Part shown: positions 1 to 7,807 of the stretch, one piece after another | How positions within the stretch are numbered: the first letter of the stretch is position 1 | Layout: every line of letters starts with the position of its first letter | Origin: a virus | Virus record (IMG/VR): IMGVR_UViG_3300037014_000029 | Span: 1-24,345 of that record | DNA length: 24,345 nucleotides | Strand: one strand, 5' to 3' | Translations under genes and position numbers: made by a program | The notes under the pieces: model-generated | The model's input: only the letters and a program-made list of their open reading frames with translations | Told to the model about the DNA's origin: nothing | The model's database searches: none

Positions 1-55
1 TAAGGGGGGAAGCAAGCGCCGGCTCACCGATGCTCAGCGCCGCGACCATAAGCGG

Positions 56-2209
56 ATGGCGAAGCAGAAGGACCGTCAGAATATGACGGCTGCGCAAAAA
101 ACAAAACACTCGCAAGACAATCTGAAGACGCATCGAAAGGCCGTGAACAAGTTCAGGATTTTGGATCCGATTCCGGAGCCAAAGGATTCCGCACTAAAAG
201 CGAAGTGCCGCGCGGACATGGAAGCGTTCTTTCGGGAGTACCTTCACGAGTCATATCCGAAGCCGTTTTCGTCTGGGCACAAAAAGATTATTGCGCATCT
301 TCAGTCTGCGGTAGAGACGGGCGGAAAGTTCCTTGACATCGTTTATCGGGAGTTCGGCAAGACGGTGCTCGCTGAGGGAACCGTTCTTTTTGCGTCGGCG
401 TATGGATTGCGGAAATTCATTTTGTTTGTGGGCGCAGACCATCCAGCGGCTGAGGAATTGCTGGAGTCAATCCGCAAGGAGTGGGAGACAAATGATAAGC
501 TTGGCGGTGACTTCCCGGAGATTGCCGCGGCTCTTGCGCATTCGGAGGGGATTCCGCAGCGGCTGCAATATCAGCTTTACCGGCCGACGACAGACACGCC
601 AGACGCCGAATGCATTCCGACTAATATGCAATGGACGGGTAACGAGCTTGCTTTTCCAAATATCCCGGGGTATCCGTCCTCCGGTGTGGTGATCGCGTCG
701 CGGTCAATCCTCGGGCGGTTGCGTGGCCTCAAGCGCAAGATGCCGGACCTGTCTCAGGCTCGGCCTGATTTTGTGGTGGTTGACGATCCGCAGGATGATG
801 AATCTTGCCTGAGCGCATCGCAAGTCGAGAAACGATTGAGAATAATCACGCGGACAATTCTTAATCTGTCCGGAATGAAGCGGCAGATATCTATTGTTGT
901 TCCCTCGACGATCCTCGCAAAGAATGACGTGATAGATCAGCTCAGCAATCCGCAATTGCATGGGACATGGTCTTGCATAAAAATCCCGTTTGTCGAGAAG
1001 TGGGCGAACAAGCCCGGGAACGATTTATGGCTGGGCGAGTACCGGAAGATTCTGGAGAACTTCGATCAGACGATTCCGGGATCGAAGGAGGAGGCGCGCG
1101 AAAAGGCGCAGGCGCTCTATGTCAAGAGGCGCGCGATCATGGACGCTGGATGCATCGTGGCATGGGAGCACGGCTACGCTGAGCACGAGGTCAGCGCCAT
1201 TCAGCACGCGTACAATAAACTGATTGAGCTCGGCCGTGAGGATTTCGACTGCGAGTACCAGGCCAAGCCGCCGGACGCGACGGCCAACACCGGGCAGCTT
1301 TCGCTGGAGTCCGACTTCGCCCCGGCTTTCCGTTACGACGGCCGCGCCCGTGGGGAGGTCCCGCGATGGGCCACGCACCTCACGGGATTCATCGACGTTC
1401 AGCTCAATTCCCTTTTCTGGATTGTCTGCGCGTGGGGCGATGATTTTACCGGCGCGGTTGTTGACTACGGGGTTTTCCCTGAGCAAATGAAATCTTATTT
1501 CCGCTCGGCCGACGTTGACCCGACGCTGGAGAGCAAGTATCCGGGAGGCGGGAAAGAAGGCCGATGGACGCAAGCCTTCCGCGATTTGACTGACGTCCTC
1601 TTGTCCAGGTCATGGAAGGGCACCGCCGCCGACCTGAAAATTGAGCGGCTTTGCATCGACGCGAATGACGGATCGGCCTATGACGTGGTACTGGATTTCT
1701 GCCGCGCCGCATCATGGCCGAACGTCATGCCGTGGCGGTCGCGTGGTGTGGGCGCTTCGGACAAGCCGTTTGCCGAGTACCATAAGAACCCTGGCGACAA
1801 GACTGGATTGAACTGGCGAATCCCTGCGAGTCACGGGCGAAAGGCGATACGGACGTTTATCGCGGACGTGAATTACTGGAAATCATTTTGCAAGCATCGA
1901 CTGCAAACGCGGGTCGGGGACGCCGGATGCTTGACCTTGCCGGGGAAATCGTATGCCGAGAACCGATTGCTTGCCGATCACTGCCTTGCGGAGTACGGGG
2001 TCGAGGTTCACGGCCGCGGGCGACGGCTGGAAGAGTGGAAAACACGCAACCCAAAGAATCAAGAGAATCATTGGTGGGATGGAGTGGTTGCTTGCGCGGC
2101 ACAGGCGAGCGCGTGCGGGTGCGCGCTTGGCGGGATGGAAAATTCGTCGGAAGGGCACAGGGCTTTTGTTGTCGCGGGAGCGGACGTACTCGCACGGATG
2201 GGGGGATGA
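56..2209 (+). CDS. Phage terminase large subunit (GpA-like ATPase and nuclease), 5' end may lie outside window
   Basis: Motor that cuts concatemeric phage DNA and pumps it into the prohead through the portal. The N-terminal ATPase half shows a Walker A-like YREFGKT at residues 97-103, a Walker B-like run FVVVDD at 239-244 followed by acidic residues, and an SxLGxLRG-type segment near 216-224. The C-terminal half looks like the RNase H-fold nuclease: Asp in FIDVQ (about 447), Asp in CIDAND (about 535) and NHWWDG (about 671-676), the last resembling the end of GpA-type terminases. At 717 residues it is longer than lambda gpA (641). The frame is open to base 2 with basic coding-like codons and no start codon before 56, so the true start may be upstream of the window. 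A separate small subunit is not visible. Its position before gpW and portal genes supports the call. Confidence 0.9.
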   Translation: MAKQKDRQNMTAAQKTKHSQDNLKTHRKAVNKFRILDPIPEPKDSALKAKCRADMEAFFREYLHESYPKPFSSGHKKIIAHLQSAVETGGKFLDIVYREFGKTVLAEGTVLFASAYGLRKFILFVGADHPAAEELLESIRKEWETNDKLGGDFPEIAAALAHSEGIPQRLQYQLYRPTTDTPDAECIPTNMQWTGNELAFPNIPGYPSSGVVIASRSILGRLRGLKRKMPDLSQARPDFVVVDDPQDDESCLSASQVEKRLRIITRTILNLSGMKRQISIVVPSTILAKNDVIDQLSNPQLHGTWSCIKIPFVEKWANKPGNDLWLGEYRKILENFDQTIPGSKEEAREKAQALYVKRRAIMDAGCIVAWEHGYAEHEVSAIQHAYNKLIELGREDFDCEYQAKPPDATANTGQLSLESDFAPAFRYDGRARGEVPRWATHLTGFIDVQLNSLFWIVCAWGDDFTGAVVDYGVFPEQMKSYFRSADVDPTLESKYPGGGKEGRWTQAFRDLTDVLLSRSWKGTAADLKIERLCIDANDGSAYDVVLDFCRAASWPNVMPWRSRGVGASDKPFAEYHKNPGDKTGLNWRIPASHGRKAIRTFIADVNYWKSFCKHRLQTRVGDAGCLTLPGKSYAENRLLADHCLAEYGVEVHGRGRRLEEWKTRNPKNQENHWWDGVVACAAQASACGCALGGMENSSEGHRAFVVAGADVLARMGG

Positions 2210-2212
2210 TCT

Positions 2213-2431
2213 ATGGCAGACAAGAAGGGATTCCGCGTGGCGCATGATAGCGAGCTCGACGCGCTCCAGGGCGTGAAGGCGGACGCGCGCGGCGTGCGCT
2301 GCAAGGCGTGCGGTTGCGCAGATTTTTATGTCAAGGAAACGACTCGCCGAAAAGACGGAACAATCTCCAGGCGGCGGCAGTGCCGGCACTGCGGGAAGCG
2401 CATAACGACGCGCGAAGAAACCGTCCGATAG
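2213..2431 (+). CDS. Small NrdR-like zinc-ribbon protein
   Basis: A 72-residue protein, almost all of it a treble-clef/zinc-ribbon: Cys30-x2-Cys33 and Cys57-x2-Cys60, separated by KETTRRKDG and SRRRQC, then GKRITTRE. This layout closely follows the N-terminal zinc ribbon of the repressor NrdR (CPxC, arginine-rich strand, CxxCxxRFTTxE), but the ATP-cone domain of NrdR is missing. It begins 3 nt after the terminase stop, with a GGGGGA ribosome site inside the terminase end, so the two are probably co-translated. A nucleic-acid-binding role is likely; whether it helps the terminase (as a packaging accessory), regulates transcription or does something else cannot be told. A hairpin follows it. 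Confidence 0.75.
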   Translation: MADKKGFRVAHDSELDALQGVKADARGVRCKACGCADFYVKETTRRKDGTISRRRQCRHCGKRITTREETVR

Positions 2432-2455
2432 CAGAAATCTACGCTTAAAATTGAA

Positions 2456-2479
2456 ATACCCCCCGCATATGGGGGGTAT
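2456..2479 (+). terminator. Hairpin, possible weak or bidirectional terminator
   Basis: A perfect 9-bp inverted repeat, ATACCCCCC and GGGGGGTAT, with a 6-nt loop, lies 24 nt after the zinc-ribbon stop. There is no proper T tract downstream (CGTTCGTTTCG), while the upstream side carries AAAATTGAAAT. It could act as a partial terminator, an mRNA stability element, or a terminator for transcription from the other side. Confidence 0.5.
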
Positions 2480-2531
2480 CGTTCGTTTCGCCCCGCAGAA
2501 TCTCACATCGCTTAGTCAACTTCCATCGTAG

Positions 2532-2548
2532 GATAATTACAACGGAGG
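2532..2548 (+). promoter_or_regulatory. Possible -10 element and strong RBS before the gpW-like gene
   Basis: GATAAT at 2532-2537 resembles a -10 box, but no good -35 stands at the right distance (TTAGTC is only 14 nt upstream), so the promoter is weakly supported. CGGAGG at 2543-2548 is a clear Shine-Dalgarno 5 nt before the ATG at 2554. The 122-nt gap before this gene, together with the hairpin, makes it the natural place for a new transcript. Confidence 0.3.
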
Positions 2549-2553
2549 CCGCG

Positions 2554-2763
2554 ATGGACCTGCAAGAGATGATCGACAAGCTTGAGGCAGCGCTCCTCGC
2601 CAACCCTGGCGGAGTGGTTACGATCCGTTATGCGGACGGCCGGACCATCACATTTGACCGCAAGCAGGCTATTGACGAACTCGCCTATTGGAATCAGAAG
2701 CTTGCCGCTCAGTCAGGATCAGGGCTGCGTATGGCTCGATGCCACCTGAAAGGGGATGCCTGA
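2554..2763 (+). CDS. gpW-like head-tail joining protein
   Basis: A 69-residue protein matching lambda gpW (68 residues) in length, place and pattern. It has an N-terminal helix (MDLQEMIDKLEAALLANPGG), a two-strand hairpin with VVTIRYADGRTITFD, then a helix DELAYWNQKLAAQ and a polar tail. gpW sits at the portal vertex after DNA packaging and forms the platform on which FII and the tail attach. It lies between terminase and portal exactly as in lambda (A-W-B), and its stop overlaps the portal start (TGATG), which implies coupled translation. The family resemblance is judged by eye. Confidence 0.75.
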   Translation: MDLQEMIDKLEAALLANPGGVVTIRYADGRTITFDRKQAIDELAYWNQKLAAQSGSGLRMARCHLKGDA

Positions 2764-4238
2764 TGGGCAGGCTCCGGCGAATGTTCAACGCGGCAGTCGG
2801 GCGGAAGGAATTATCCGTTTCCGAGATGAAGAGTATGGTCAGTGCCGCCTTCTATGCGGCGACCTCAGATTCTCCGACGATGGACTTTTCTTTCGCGCGC
2901 GACGCGGGGATCAACCAGGCGCTTCTCTCCGACCTCCAGAAGATGCGCTCTCGCTGCCGCTACGAACTAAAGCAGAACGGCATAGCCAAGGGCATGCCGC
3001 GAATCTACGCGAACTCGGTGATTGGCAGAGGGCCGCGCCTGTCACTTGAGGGCGGGAATCCGGAATGGAATAAGCGCGCCGAAAAATTATTTACGAGGTG
3101 GGCGCGCACGGCCGACATGATGGGAGGCGGAAGCTTCGGGCTTCAGACTCATCAAGGATGCCGCCAGCTATTCAGCGCCGGGGAATACTTCCTGGTACCG
3201 CGAACGGCCAAGACTGGGGCAATCCGGCTTCAGTATCTTTCGATTCGCCCGGACCGCGTGAAGACGCCGACGGATGTGCCGACCTCGACGAGGATTGACA
3301 ACGGAGTCGAGGTAGACGCGGACGGAATACCGATTGCCTATTACATTCTCAGGGAGGATCCCGACAACGCTTCGCAGACGATCCAGACTACGCTCGAATC
3401 CTTTGACCGCGTGCCGGTCGATAAGCTCATCCACGTTTTTTACCGTGAGGAGCCCGTGCAGCATCGCGGGGAACCGTGGATGGCGACGAGCCTACCGGTA
3501 TGGCACAAGATGCGCCGGTACGATGAAGCGACCATTGCGGCGGCGATCGTCGCCGCGAAGTTCGCGGCCGTGCTCGTCAACCTGAATCAGGACGCCGTAG
3601 CCGACGCCGCGACAATCCTTCCGACGACGGTTCTTGACATCCAAGATGGCCAGATGATGGTACCTCCACCTGGCTACGAACCGCGCCAGATCGATCCCAA
3701 GCATCCATCGCAGAACTCCTCGGAATTCCGGCGCGATCAGATCGGCGCGGCCGGCGCCGCAACCGCGATGCCGGTCAATATCGCTTCTCAGGATTCGAGC
3801 AAAAGCAATTTCTCAAGCGCTCGCTTTGATGGCGTCTCATTCTCGCAAGAGGGTGCGGTCGCTCGTGAGCTTATCGAGACGCTCCACCTGAACCGCGTAT
3901 GGCAAGCGTGGATCGCGGAGGCGATGGCGGCGGGAGTAGTTCCGGCGATCGACCTCAACGACATCGACACCGCGCCCGCGGTTGAATGGCTGTGGATTGA
4001 GGAGGTCCGCCATAGCGATCCGGCGAAGCAGGCGAACGCTGAGGAGACGCGGCTCAAGAGCTCAACGGCGACGGTGGGCCAGATCGTCATGGAAAAGGGA
4101 ATGGACCGCCAGCAATTCCGCGAAGCCCTGCTAGAAGAAGTCAATTGGTACCGGGCGAACGGACTAACGCATCCGCTCGACGCGGACAGTCAAGGCGGCG
4201 GCGAAGCGCCATTCAACGGAGGAAATGAAGATGCCTAA
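2763..4238 (+). CDS. Phage portal protein (lambda gpB / Phage_portal_2 family)
   Basis: A 491-residue portal that forms the dodecameric ring at one capsid vertex through which DNA passes. The ATG at 2763 overlaps the gpW stop and has AAGGGG upstream; the same frame runs further 5' to 2688, but that part lies inside gpW and is not needed. Family-typical segments: an N-terminal arginine-rich stretch, GIAKGMPRIYANSVIG, QLFSAGEYFLV, GVEVDADGIPIAYYILRED (a strand-rich clip or wing part), DKLIHVFYREEPVQHRGEPW, and a long Ala-rich helix EATIAAAIVAAKFAAVLVN. The C-terminal part carries EEVRHSDPAKQANAEE and is mostly helical. The last codons overlap the start of the capsid gene, so the head genes form one translational chain. 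Confidence 0.9.
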   Translation: MGRLRRMFNAAVGRKELSVSEMKSMVSAAFYAATSDSPTMDFSFARDAGINQALLSDLQKMRSRCRYELKQNGIAKGMPRIYANSVIGRGPRLSLEGGNPEWNKRAEKLFTRWARTADMMGGGSFGLQTHQGCRQLFSAGEYFLVPRTAKTGAIRLQYLSIRPDRVKTPTDVPTSTRIDNGVEVDADGIPIAYYILREDPDNASQTIQTTLESFDRVPVDKLIHVFYREEPVQHRGEPWMATSLPVWHKMRRYDEATIAAAIVAAKFAAVLVNLNQDAVADAATILPTTVLDIQDGQMMVPPPGYEPRQIDPKHPSQNSSEFRRDQIGAAGAATAMPVNIASQDSSKSNFSSARFDGVSFSQEGAVARELIETLHLNRVWQAWIAEAMAAGVVPAIDLNDIDTAPAVEWLWIEEVRHSDPAKQANAEETRLKSSTATVGQIVMEKGMDRQQFREALLEEVNWYRANGLTHPLDADSQGGGEAPFNGGNEDA

Positions 4239-6210
4239 GTTCATGCGCAAGCTCAAGGAAGTTCTCGCCGAGAACGTACCGGCGAACCTCATGATCGAGT
4301 GCGGCGAGCAGATTGAGCTTGCCGAGATCGCGGCCGGGAAGGACGAGAAGAAACCGAAGCGGTTCAAGATGAACGCTTACAACGGCGGGATGATGGAGCT
4401 CGGCGGCTGGTATCTCCCGGTCATTGTTGACCTCGAAGGAATGAGCGTACCGAAGCGCCAGCGGCCGATTCTGCGCGGGCACGACACGGCGCAGATCGTC
4501 GGTCACTCGGACAAGATCACCATTGCGGACGGGAAGATGCACGTCGAGGGCGTCGTGAGCGAGACGACCGCGGCGGGGCGCGAAGTCGCGGGGCTCGCGG
4601 CCGAAGGCTTCCCGTGGCAGGCGTCGATCAACGCGCGCGTGACAAAGGTCGTCCGCAAGGAGGAGGGAGAGAAGGCGACGGTGAACGGACAGGAGTTCGT
4701 CGGTCCGCTCCTCATCGCCAGGAAGTCGGTTCTGGGAGAAGTGAGCTTCGTTCCGCTCGGTGCGGATGGGAGCACAAGCGCGACCGTCGCGGCGAGTGCC
4801 GCGGGCGCGAAGATCAACGTCGAACAGGAGAACGTCATGCCGAAGACCAAACAGGAACAAGAGGTCGAGGCGACGGGCGCGCAGGAACAGGAAGTGGAAG
4901 CGCCGGTCGTCGAGAAGACCGACGAGGTCGCCAAGATTCGGGCGGAAGCCGCTCGCATCGCGTCGATCAACGTCGTATGCAAGGCCGCGCCTGAAATCGC
5001 GGCGCAGGCTGTGAAGGATGGCTGGAGCCCGGAGAAGACCGAGCTCCACGTCCTCAAGGCCGCGCAGGCCCGCAAGGAGCAGGATGCCGGTATCGGCTCG
5101 CCGCCGATCACGGCCGAAACCAAGAACGCCGACCTCCAGTCGATGAAGGCCGGTTTCATGGTGCAGTGCGGCGTCGCGGAGAAGACGATCGAAGCGCAGT
5201 TCGGTAAGGTCGCGCTTGACAAGAGTGACCGCTACCGTCGGATGCGTCTGAAAGAGGTGCTCGCCCTGGCCGCCAGTCTCGACGGCGTGCAGATCAAGCA
5301 CGGGATGAGCGAGCGCGATTTCATCGCCGCCGCCTTCAGCTCGATCAGCGTGACCGAGCTCCTGAGCGACAGCGCGAACAAGTCGCTCCTGGCCGCTTAC
5401 AACGCCGTTCCCGCCGTCGCGCGTCTCTTGGCGAAGGCGCTTTCCGCGAACGATTTCAAGACGCACAAGGGCGTGCGCCTGACCGGCGACCTTGTCTTCA
5501 AGAAGGTCGAGAACGCGGGCGAGATCACGCACGGGACTCTGGGCGAGGACAGCTTCCGCTACAGCCTCGACACCTACGGGCGCATGATCGGCCTGACCCG
5601 GCAGGATCTCATCAACGACGACCTGGGCGCGTTCCTCCAGCTCCCGCAGATGTTCGGTCGCGGTTCCGCCCTGATGGTCGAGAACCTGTTCTGGACTCTC
5701 GTCCTCGCGAACACCGGGAGCTTCTTCAGCGCCGGCAACCTCAACTATGCCAACGGCACTGATACGGCACTTTCGATCGATTCTCTCAGCGCGGCTGAAG
5801 AGCTGATGGCCGAGCAGGTGGACACCGAAGGACAGCCGATCATGGTCATGGGCAAGTATCTCGTTGTCCCGCCCGCACTGAGCGCGGTCGCACAGCAAAT
5901 CAACAAGAGCACCAACCTCATCGACGGCACCTCGTCCGCGAAGCAGGGCGAAGCGAACATCCATGCCGGTAAGTATGCGCCGGTGATGAGCCCGTATCTC
6001 AAGGGCTCCCCGAAGGTGTGGTACCTCTGGGGCGATCCGATGGACGTTGCGGCCTTCGGCATCGCATGGCTCAACGGCGTGCAGACACCGACGATCGAGG
6101 AAGTCCCCGTCAGCGGCGAGTATCTCGGCCGCGCGTGGCGCGGGTATCTTGACGTGGGCGTTTGCCAGATCGACAAGCGCGGCGCCGTCAAGATGAAGGG
6201 CGAAGCCTGA
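4231..6210 (+). CDS. Fused prohead protease, scaffold-like region and major capsid protein
   Basis: One reading frame carries what lambda and HK97 split into protease, scaffold and capsid genes. Numbering from the upstream ATG at 4225, the protease part (about 1-190) shows GHD with His86, an EGVVS strand, WQAS with Ser134, and LGEVSFVPLGAD with Glu172, the usual His/Ser/Glu layout of HK97-type (U35) prohead proteases. Residues about 195-250 are rich in Gln, Glu, Lys and Val and look like a scaffold/linker. The remainder, with DRYRRMRLKEVL, SFRYSLDTYGRMIGLTRQDL and NDDLGAF, is a HK97-fold capsid protein of the Mu-like/GpE-like group. Start: GGAGG at 4218-4222 sits 8 nt before the ATG at 4231 but only 2 nt before the one at 4225, so 4231 is preferred. 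An internal start at 4837 is likely. Confidence 0.88.
   Translation: MPKFMRKLKEVLAENVPANLMIECGEQIELAEIAAGKDEKKPKRFKMNAYNGGMMELGGWYLPVIVDLEGMSVPKRQRPILRGHDTAQIVGHSDKITIADGKMHVEGVVSETTAAGREVAGLAAEGFPWQASINARVTKVVRKEEGEKATVNGQEFVGPLLIARKSVLGEVSFVPLGADGSTSATVAASAAGAKINVEQENVMPKTKQEQEVEATGAQEQEVEAPVVEKTDEVAKIRAEAARIASINVVCKAAPEIAAQAVKDGWSPEKTELHVLKAAQARKEQDAGIGSPPITAETKNADLQSMKAGFMVQCGVAEKTIEAQFGKVALDKSDRYRRMRLKEVLALAASLDGVQIKHGMSERDFIAAAFSSISVTELLSDSANKSLLAAYNAVPAVARLLAKALSANDFKTHKGVRLTGDLVFKKVENAGEITHGTLGEDSFRYSLDTYGRMIGLTRQDLINDDLGAFLQLPQMFGRGSALMVENLFWTLVLANTGSFFSAGNLNYANGTDTALSIDSLSAAEELMAEQVDTEGQPIMVMGKYLVVPPALSAVAQQINKSTNLIDGTSSAKQGEANIHAGKYAPVMSPYLKGSPKVWYLWGDPMDVAAFGIAWLNGVQTPTIEEVPVSGEYLGRAWRGYLDVGVCQIDKRGAVKMKGEA
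4826..4839 (+). promoter_or_regulatory. Internal ribosome-binding site and ATG for a separate scaffold/capsid product
   Basis: AGGAG at 4826-4830 lies 6 nt before an in-frame ATG at 4837 (residue 205 counted from 4225), at the junction between the protease domain and the Gln/Glu-rich linker. Translation from here would give a protein of about 457 residues lacking the protease, comparable in logic to lambda Nu3, which starts inside C. This would supply the large excess of capsid over protease that a prohead needs. Confidence 0.6.
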
Positions 6211-6218
6211 TCCTCCCT

Positions 6219-6268
6219 CCTGAACGGGGGAGGTAGGCGGGAAACCGCTCCTCCCCCTTCAGGTTTTT
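6219..6268 (+). terminator. Strong rho-independent terminator after the capsid gene
   Basis: CCTGAA pairs with TTCAGG (6219-6224 with 6258-6263). After a single bulged C, GGGGGAGG pairs with CCTCCCCC (6226-6233 with 6250-6257), then GCGG with CCGC closes a GAAA tetraloop (6241-6244). TTTTT follows at 6264-6268. It lies 8 nt after the capsid stop, so it should limit transcription of the downstream genes relative to the capsid gene. Confidence 0.9.
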
Positions 6269-6321
6269 CCGTGAGGAGTCTCGCGGATGGGAGCTGAAAA
6301 CCAAAAGAACAAGGAGATACC

Positions 6322-6675
6322 ATGGCAACGGCAACGATGAAGCAAACGGCGGACACGATCGACTATGTGAGCGCGTCGCCGATCGCCGCGAATACGATCG
6401 TGAGGATTGCGCGGTTCATCGCGGTCATCATCCGGGCATTCACTCAGGCCGACATCGACGCGGGCCGCAAGGCCAGCGCCGTGATCTCTGGCGCGTTCAC
6501 CTTCCCCAAGAAGACGGGCGTGACAATCCTCCAGGGCGAATCCCTGTTCTGGAGCGACTCGGAAGCGAACCTTTCCAACGTGTCTAGCGGCCGATGGTTC
6601 GCCGGATTTGCGATCGAGGGCGCGGGGTCGAGCGTGGCGCTTGTGGACGTTCGATTGCAAGCAATGGATTCGTGA
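6322..6675 (+). CDS. Capsid decoration/stabilisation protein (DUF2190-like)
   Basis: A 117-residue, beta-rich protein placed directly after the capsid gene, where lambda D-type decoration proteins sit. The pattern fits DUF2190: an early DTIDYVSASPIAANTIVRIARFIAVI segment split by beta strands, GAFTFPKKTGVTILQGESLFW (strand and loop), then a closing SSVALVDVRLQ strand. Such proteins bind the outside of the mature capsid at threefold or quasi-threefold points and stabilise it. AAGGAG lies 5 nt before the ATG. No signal or membrane segment is present. Family assignment is from pattern only. Confidence 0.7.
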   Translation: MATATMKQTADTIDYVSASPIAANTIVRIARFIAVIIRAFTQADIDAGRKASAVISGAFTFPKKTGVTILQGESLFWSDSEANLSNVSSGRWFAGFAIEGAGSSVALVDVRLQAMDS

Positions 6676-6696
6676 ACCTGAAGCAAGGAAGAAAAA

Positions 6697-7455
6697 ATGA
6701 GTGAGCGCCTCCTCGGAGTTCTGACGGCTATGCGTGGACGCCATGCGATCGCAAAGGCGATGCTGCGTTCAATCCCGAAAGAACTCCGAGGATGGCGCAT
6801 CCTCACACTCGTCGTCATGGACGAGACGGATGTTGACGAGATGCGGCCGTTCCTCCGGGATCTTCATATTGAGGGGCGGCTTGTGACGTATTCGGTTGAG
6901 GAGAATTCTCCGCTTACCAGGAAGTGGCAGAAGGGACTCGACTACATGAAGGATCTCAAGGTCGATGCGCTTTGCATCCAAGGAAGCGATGATTTCGCAA
7001 GCCTCGAATACTGGCAGAACGGAGCGGACCTTTTAGCGACAGCGGTCGCACCGTTCGGGGTTCGGTCGTGCTGGATGCTCGACACCGCTACGGGACGGAT
7101 GGGGTTGTTCTCGATGGGGAGCCCTGACCGACCAATCGGTTGCGGGAGATTCTTTCCGCGCGCGATCCTGGACGCGGCTGAGTGGAAGCTATGGGACATT
7201 GACCTTGATCGTGGGCTTGACGGCGCGGCGGAAGATCGCCTCGCGAAGCTCGGGATCAAGTTCAGTGTTTTGGATATTCCTGGCGTCATGGTGGACGTCA
7301 AGAACAACGAGAATATCAACCGGTTCGACAAGTTTATGAATTTCATGGGGGCCGGGATGAGCCGCTTCGACAAGGTCGTTGAACGCGAAGAAGCGCAGCA
7401 GATTTTGCGCGACGCCGGGCTGGACTGGTCCGCGGCGATGATCGGAGCCGCCTGA
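6697..7455 (+). CDS. Glycosyltransferase-like protein (GT-A fold) inside the head operon
   Basis: A 252-residue protein that looks like a nucleotide-sugar-dependent transferase. It opens with LLGVLTAMRGR, the typical first strand and loop of GT2-like enzymes, followed by RILTLVVMDETD. PLTRKWQKGLDYMK (residues 72-85) matches the helix that precedes the catalytic loop, and ALCIQGSDDF (91-100) supplies an Asp-Asp in the place of the metal-binding DxD motif. The second half, with PIGCGRFFPRAILDA, resembles the acceptor-side region. AAGGAA precedes the ATG, and the stop overlaps the next start (TGATG), tying it to the head-completion genes. It may glycosylate a virion protein such as the decoration protein or act on host sugars; this is inference. 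Glycosyltransferases are sometimes found in phage structural operons, but the substrate is unknown. Confidence 0.65.
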   Translation: MSERLLGVLTAMRGRHAIAKAMLRSIPKELRGWRILTLVVMDETDVDEMRPFLRDLHIEGRLVTYSVEENSPLTRKWQKGLDYMKDLKVDALCIQGSDDFASLEYWQNGADLLATAVAPFGVRSCWMLDTATGRMGLFSMGSPDRPIGCGRFFPRAILDAAEWKLWDIDLDRGLDGAAEDRLAKLGIKFSVLDIPGVMVDVKNNENINRFDKFMNFMGAGMSRFDKVVEREEAQQILRDAGLDWSAAMIGAA

Positions 7456-7805
7456 TGCCTACCATGTTCGAAGACATCGCCGGTCAAGCGCGCGGGACGT
7501 TCTATGACGTTTTCGCGTCGTCCGTGTCCTATACGCAAGGGAACGTGGTCGCGAATTTCACAGCGATCAAATCGAATCCAGGCGACCGGATGCAGACGGA
7601 AGAAGAGGCGGCGGTATGGGCGGGCTTCGTAGAGTTCGTCGCCAAGACCGCGGACAATGCTGGAGTGGTCCCCAAGCGAGGCGATACGTTCTCGGCGGAA
7701 GGCAAAACGTGGACGGTGCTTTCCCCGTCCGAAATGATGCCGGTATGGGAATACGTTGACTCGGAAGAAATGGAAATCAGGATTTTCTGCAAGTTAAGGA
7801 ACTAG
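7455..7805 (+). CDS. gpFII-like head-tail connector
   Basis: A 116-residue protein with the outline of lambda FII (117 residues): an N-terminal helical FEDIAGQARGTFYDVF, a variable loop region, then RGDTFSAEGKTWTVLSPSE, which mirrors the FII segment RRGDTLTIGEENFWV. FII adds to the gpW ring and makes the surface that the tail binds. The start codon overlaps the stop of the glycosyltransferase-like gene, and the tail terminator-like gene follows 2 nt after its stop, consistent with a head-completion role. Confidence 0.65.
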   Translation: MPTMFEDIAGQARGTFYDVFASSVSYTQGNVVANFTAIKSNPGDRMQTEEEAAVWAGFVEFVAKTADNAGVVPKRGDTFSAEGKTWTVLSPSEMMPVWEYVDSEEMEIRIFCKLRN

Positions 7806-7807
7806 GC

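Noticed and set aside
30-86. Short ORF from ATG 30 with AGGGGGGA upstream
   Set aside because: Only 18 codons, overlapping the terminase frame, and its codons look like a shadow of basic terminase sequence.
4213-5964. 583-codon minus-strand open frame across the capsid gene
   Set aside because: Arg/Asp/Leu-rich shadow of a GC-rich coding strand; no ribosome site, and the plus strand codes for a clear protease-capsid protein.
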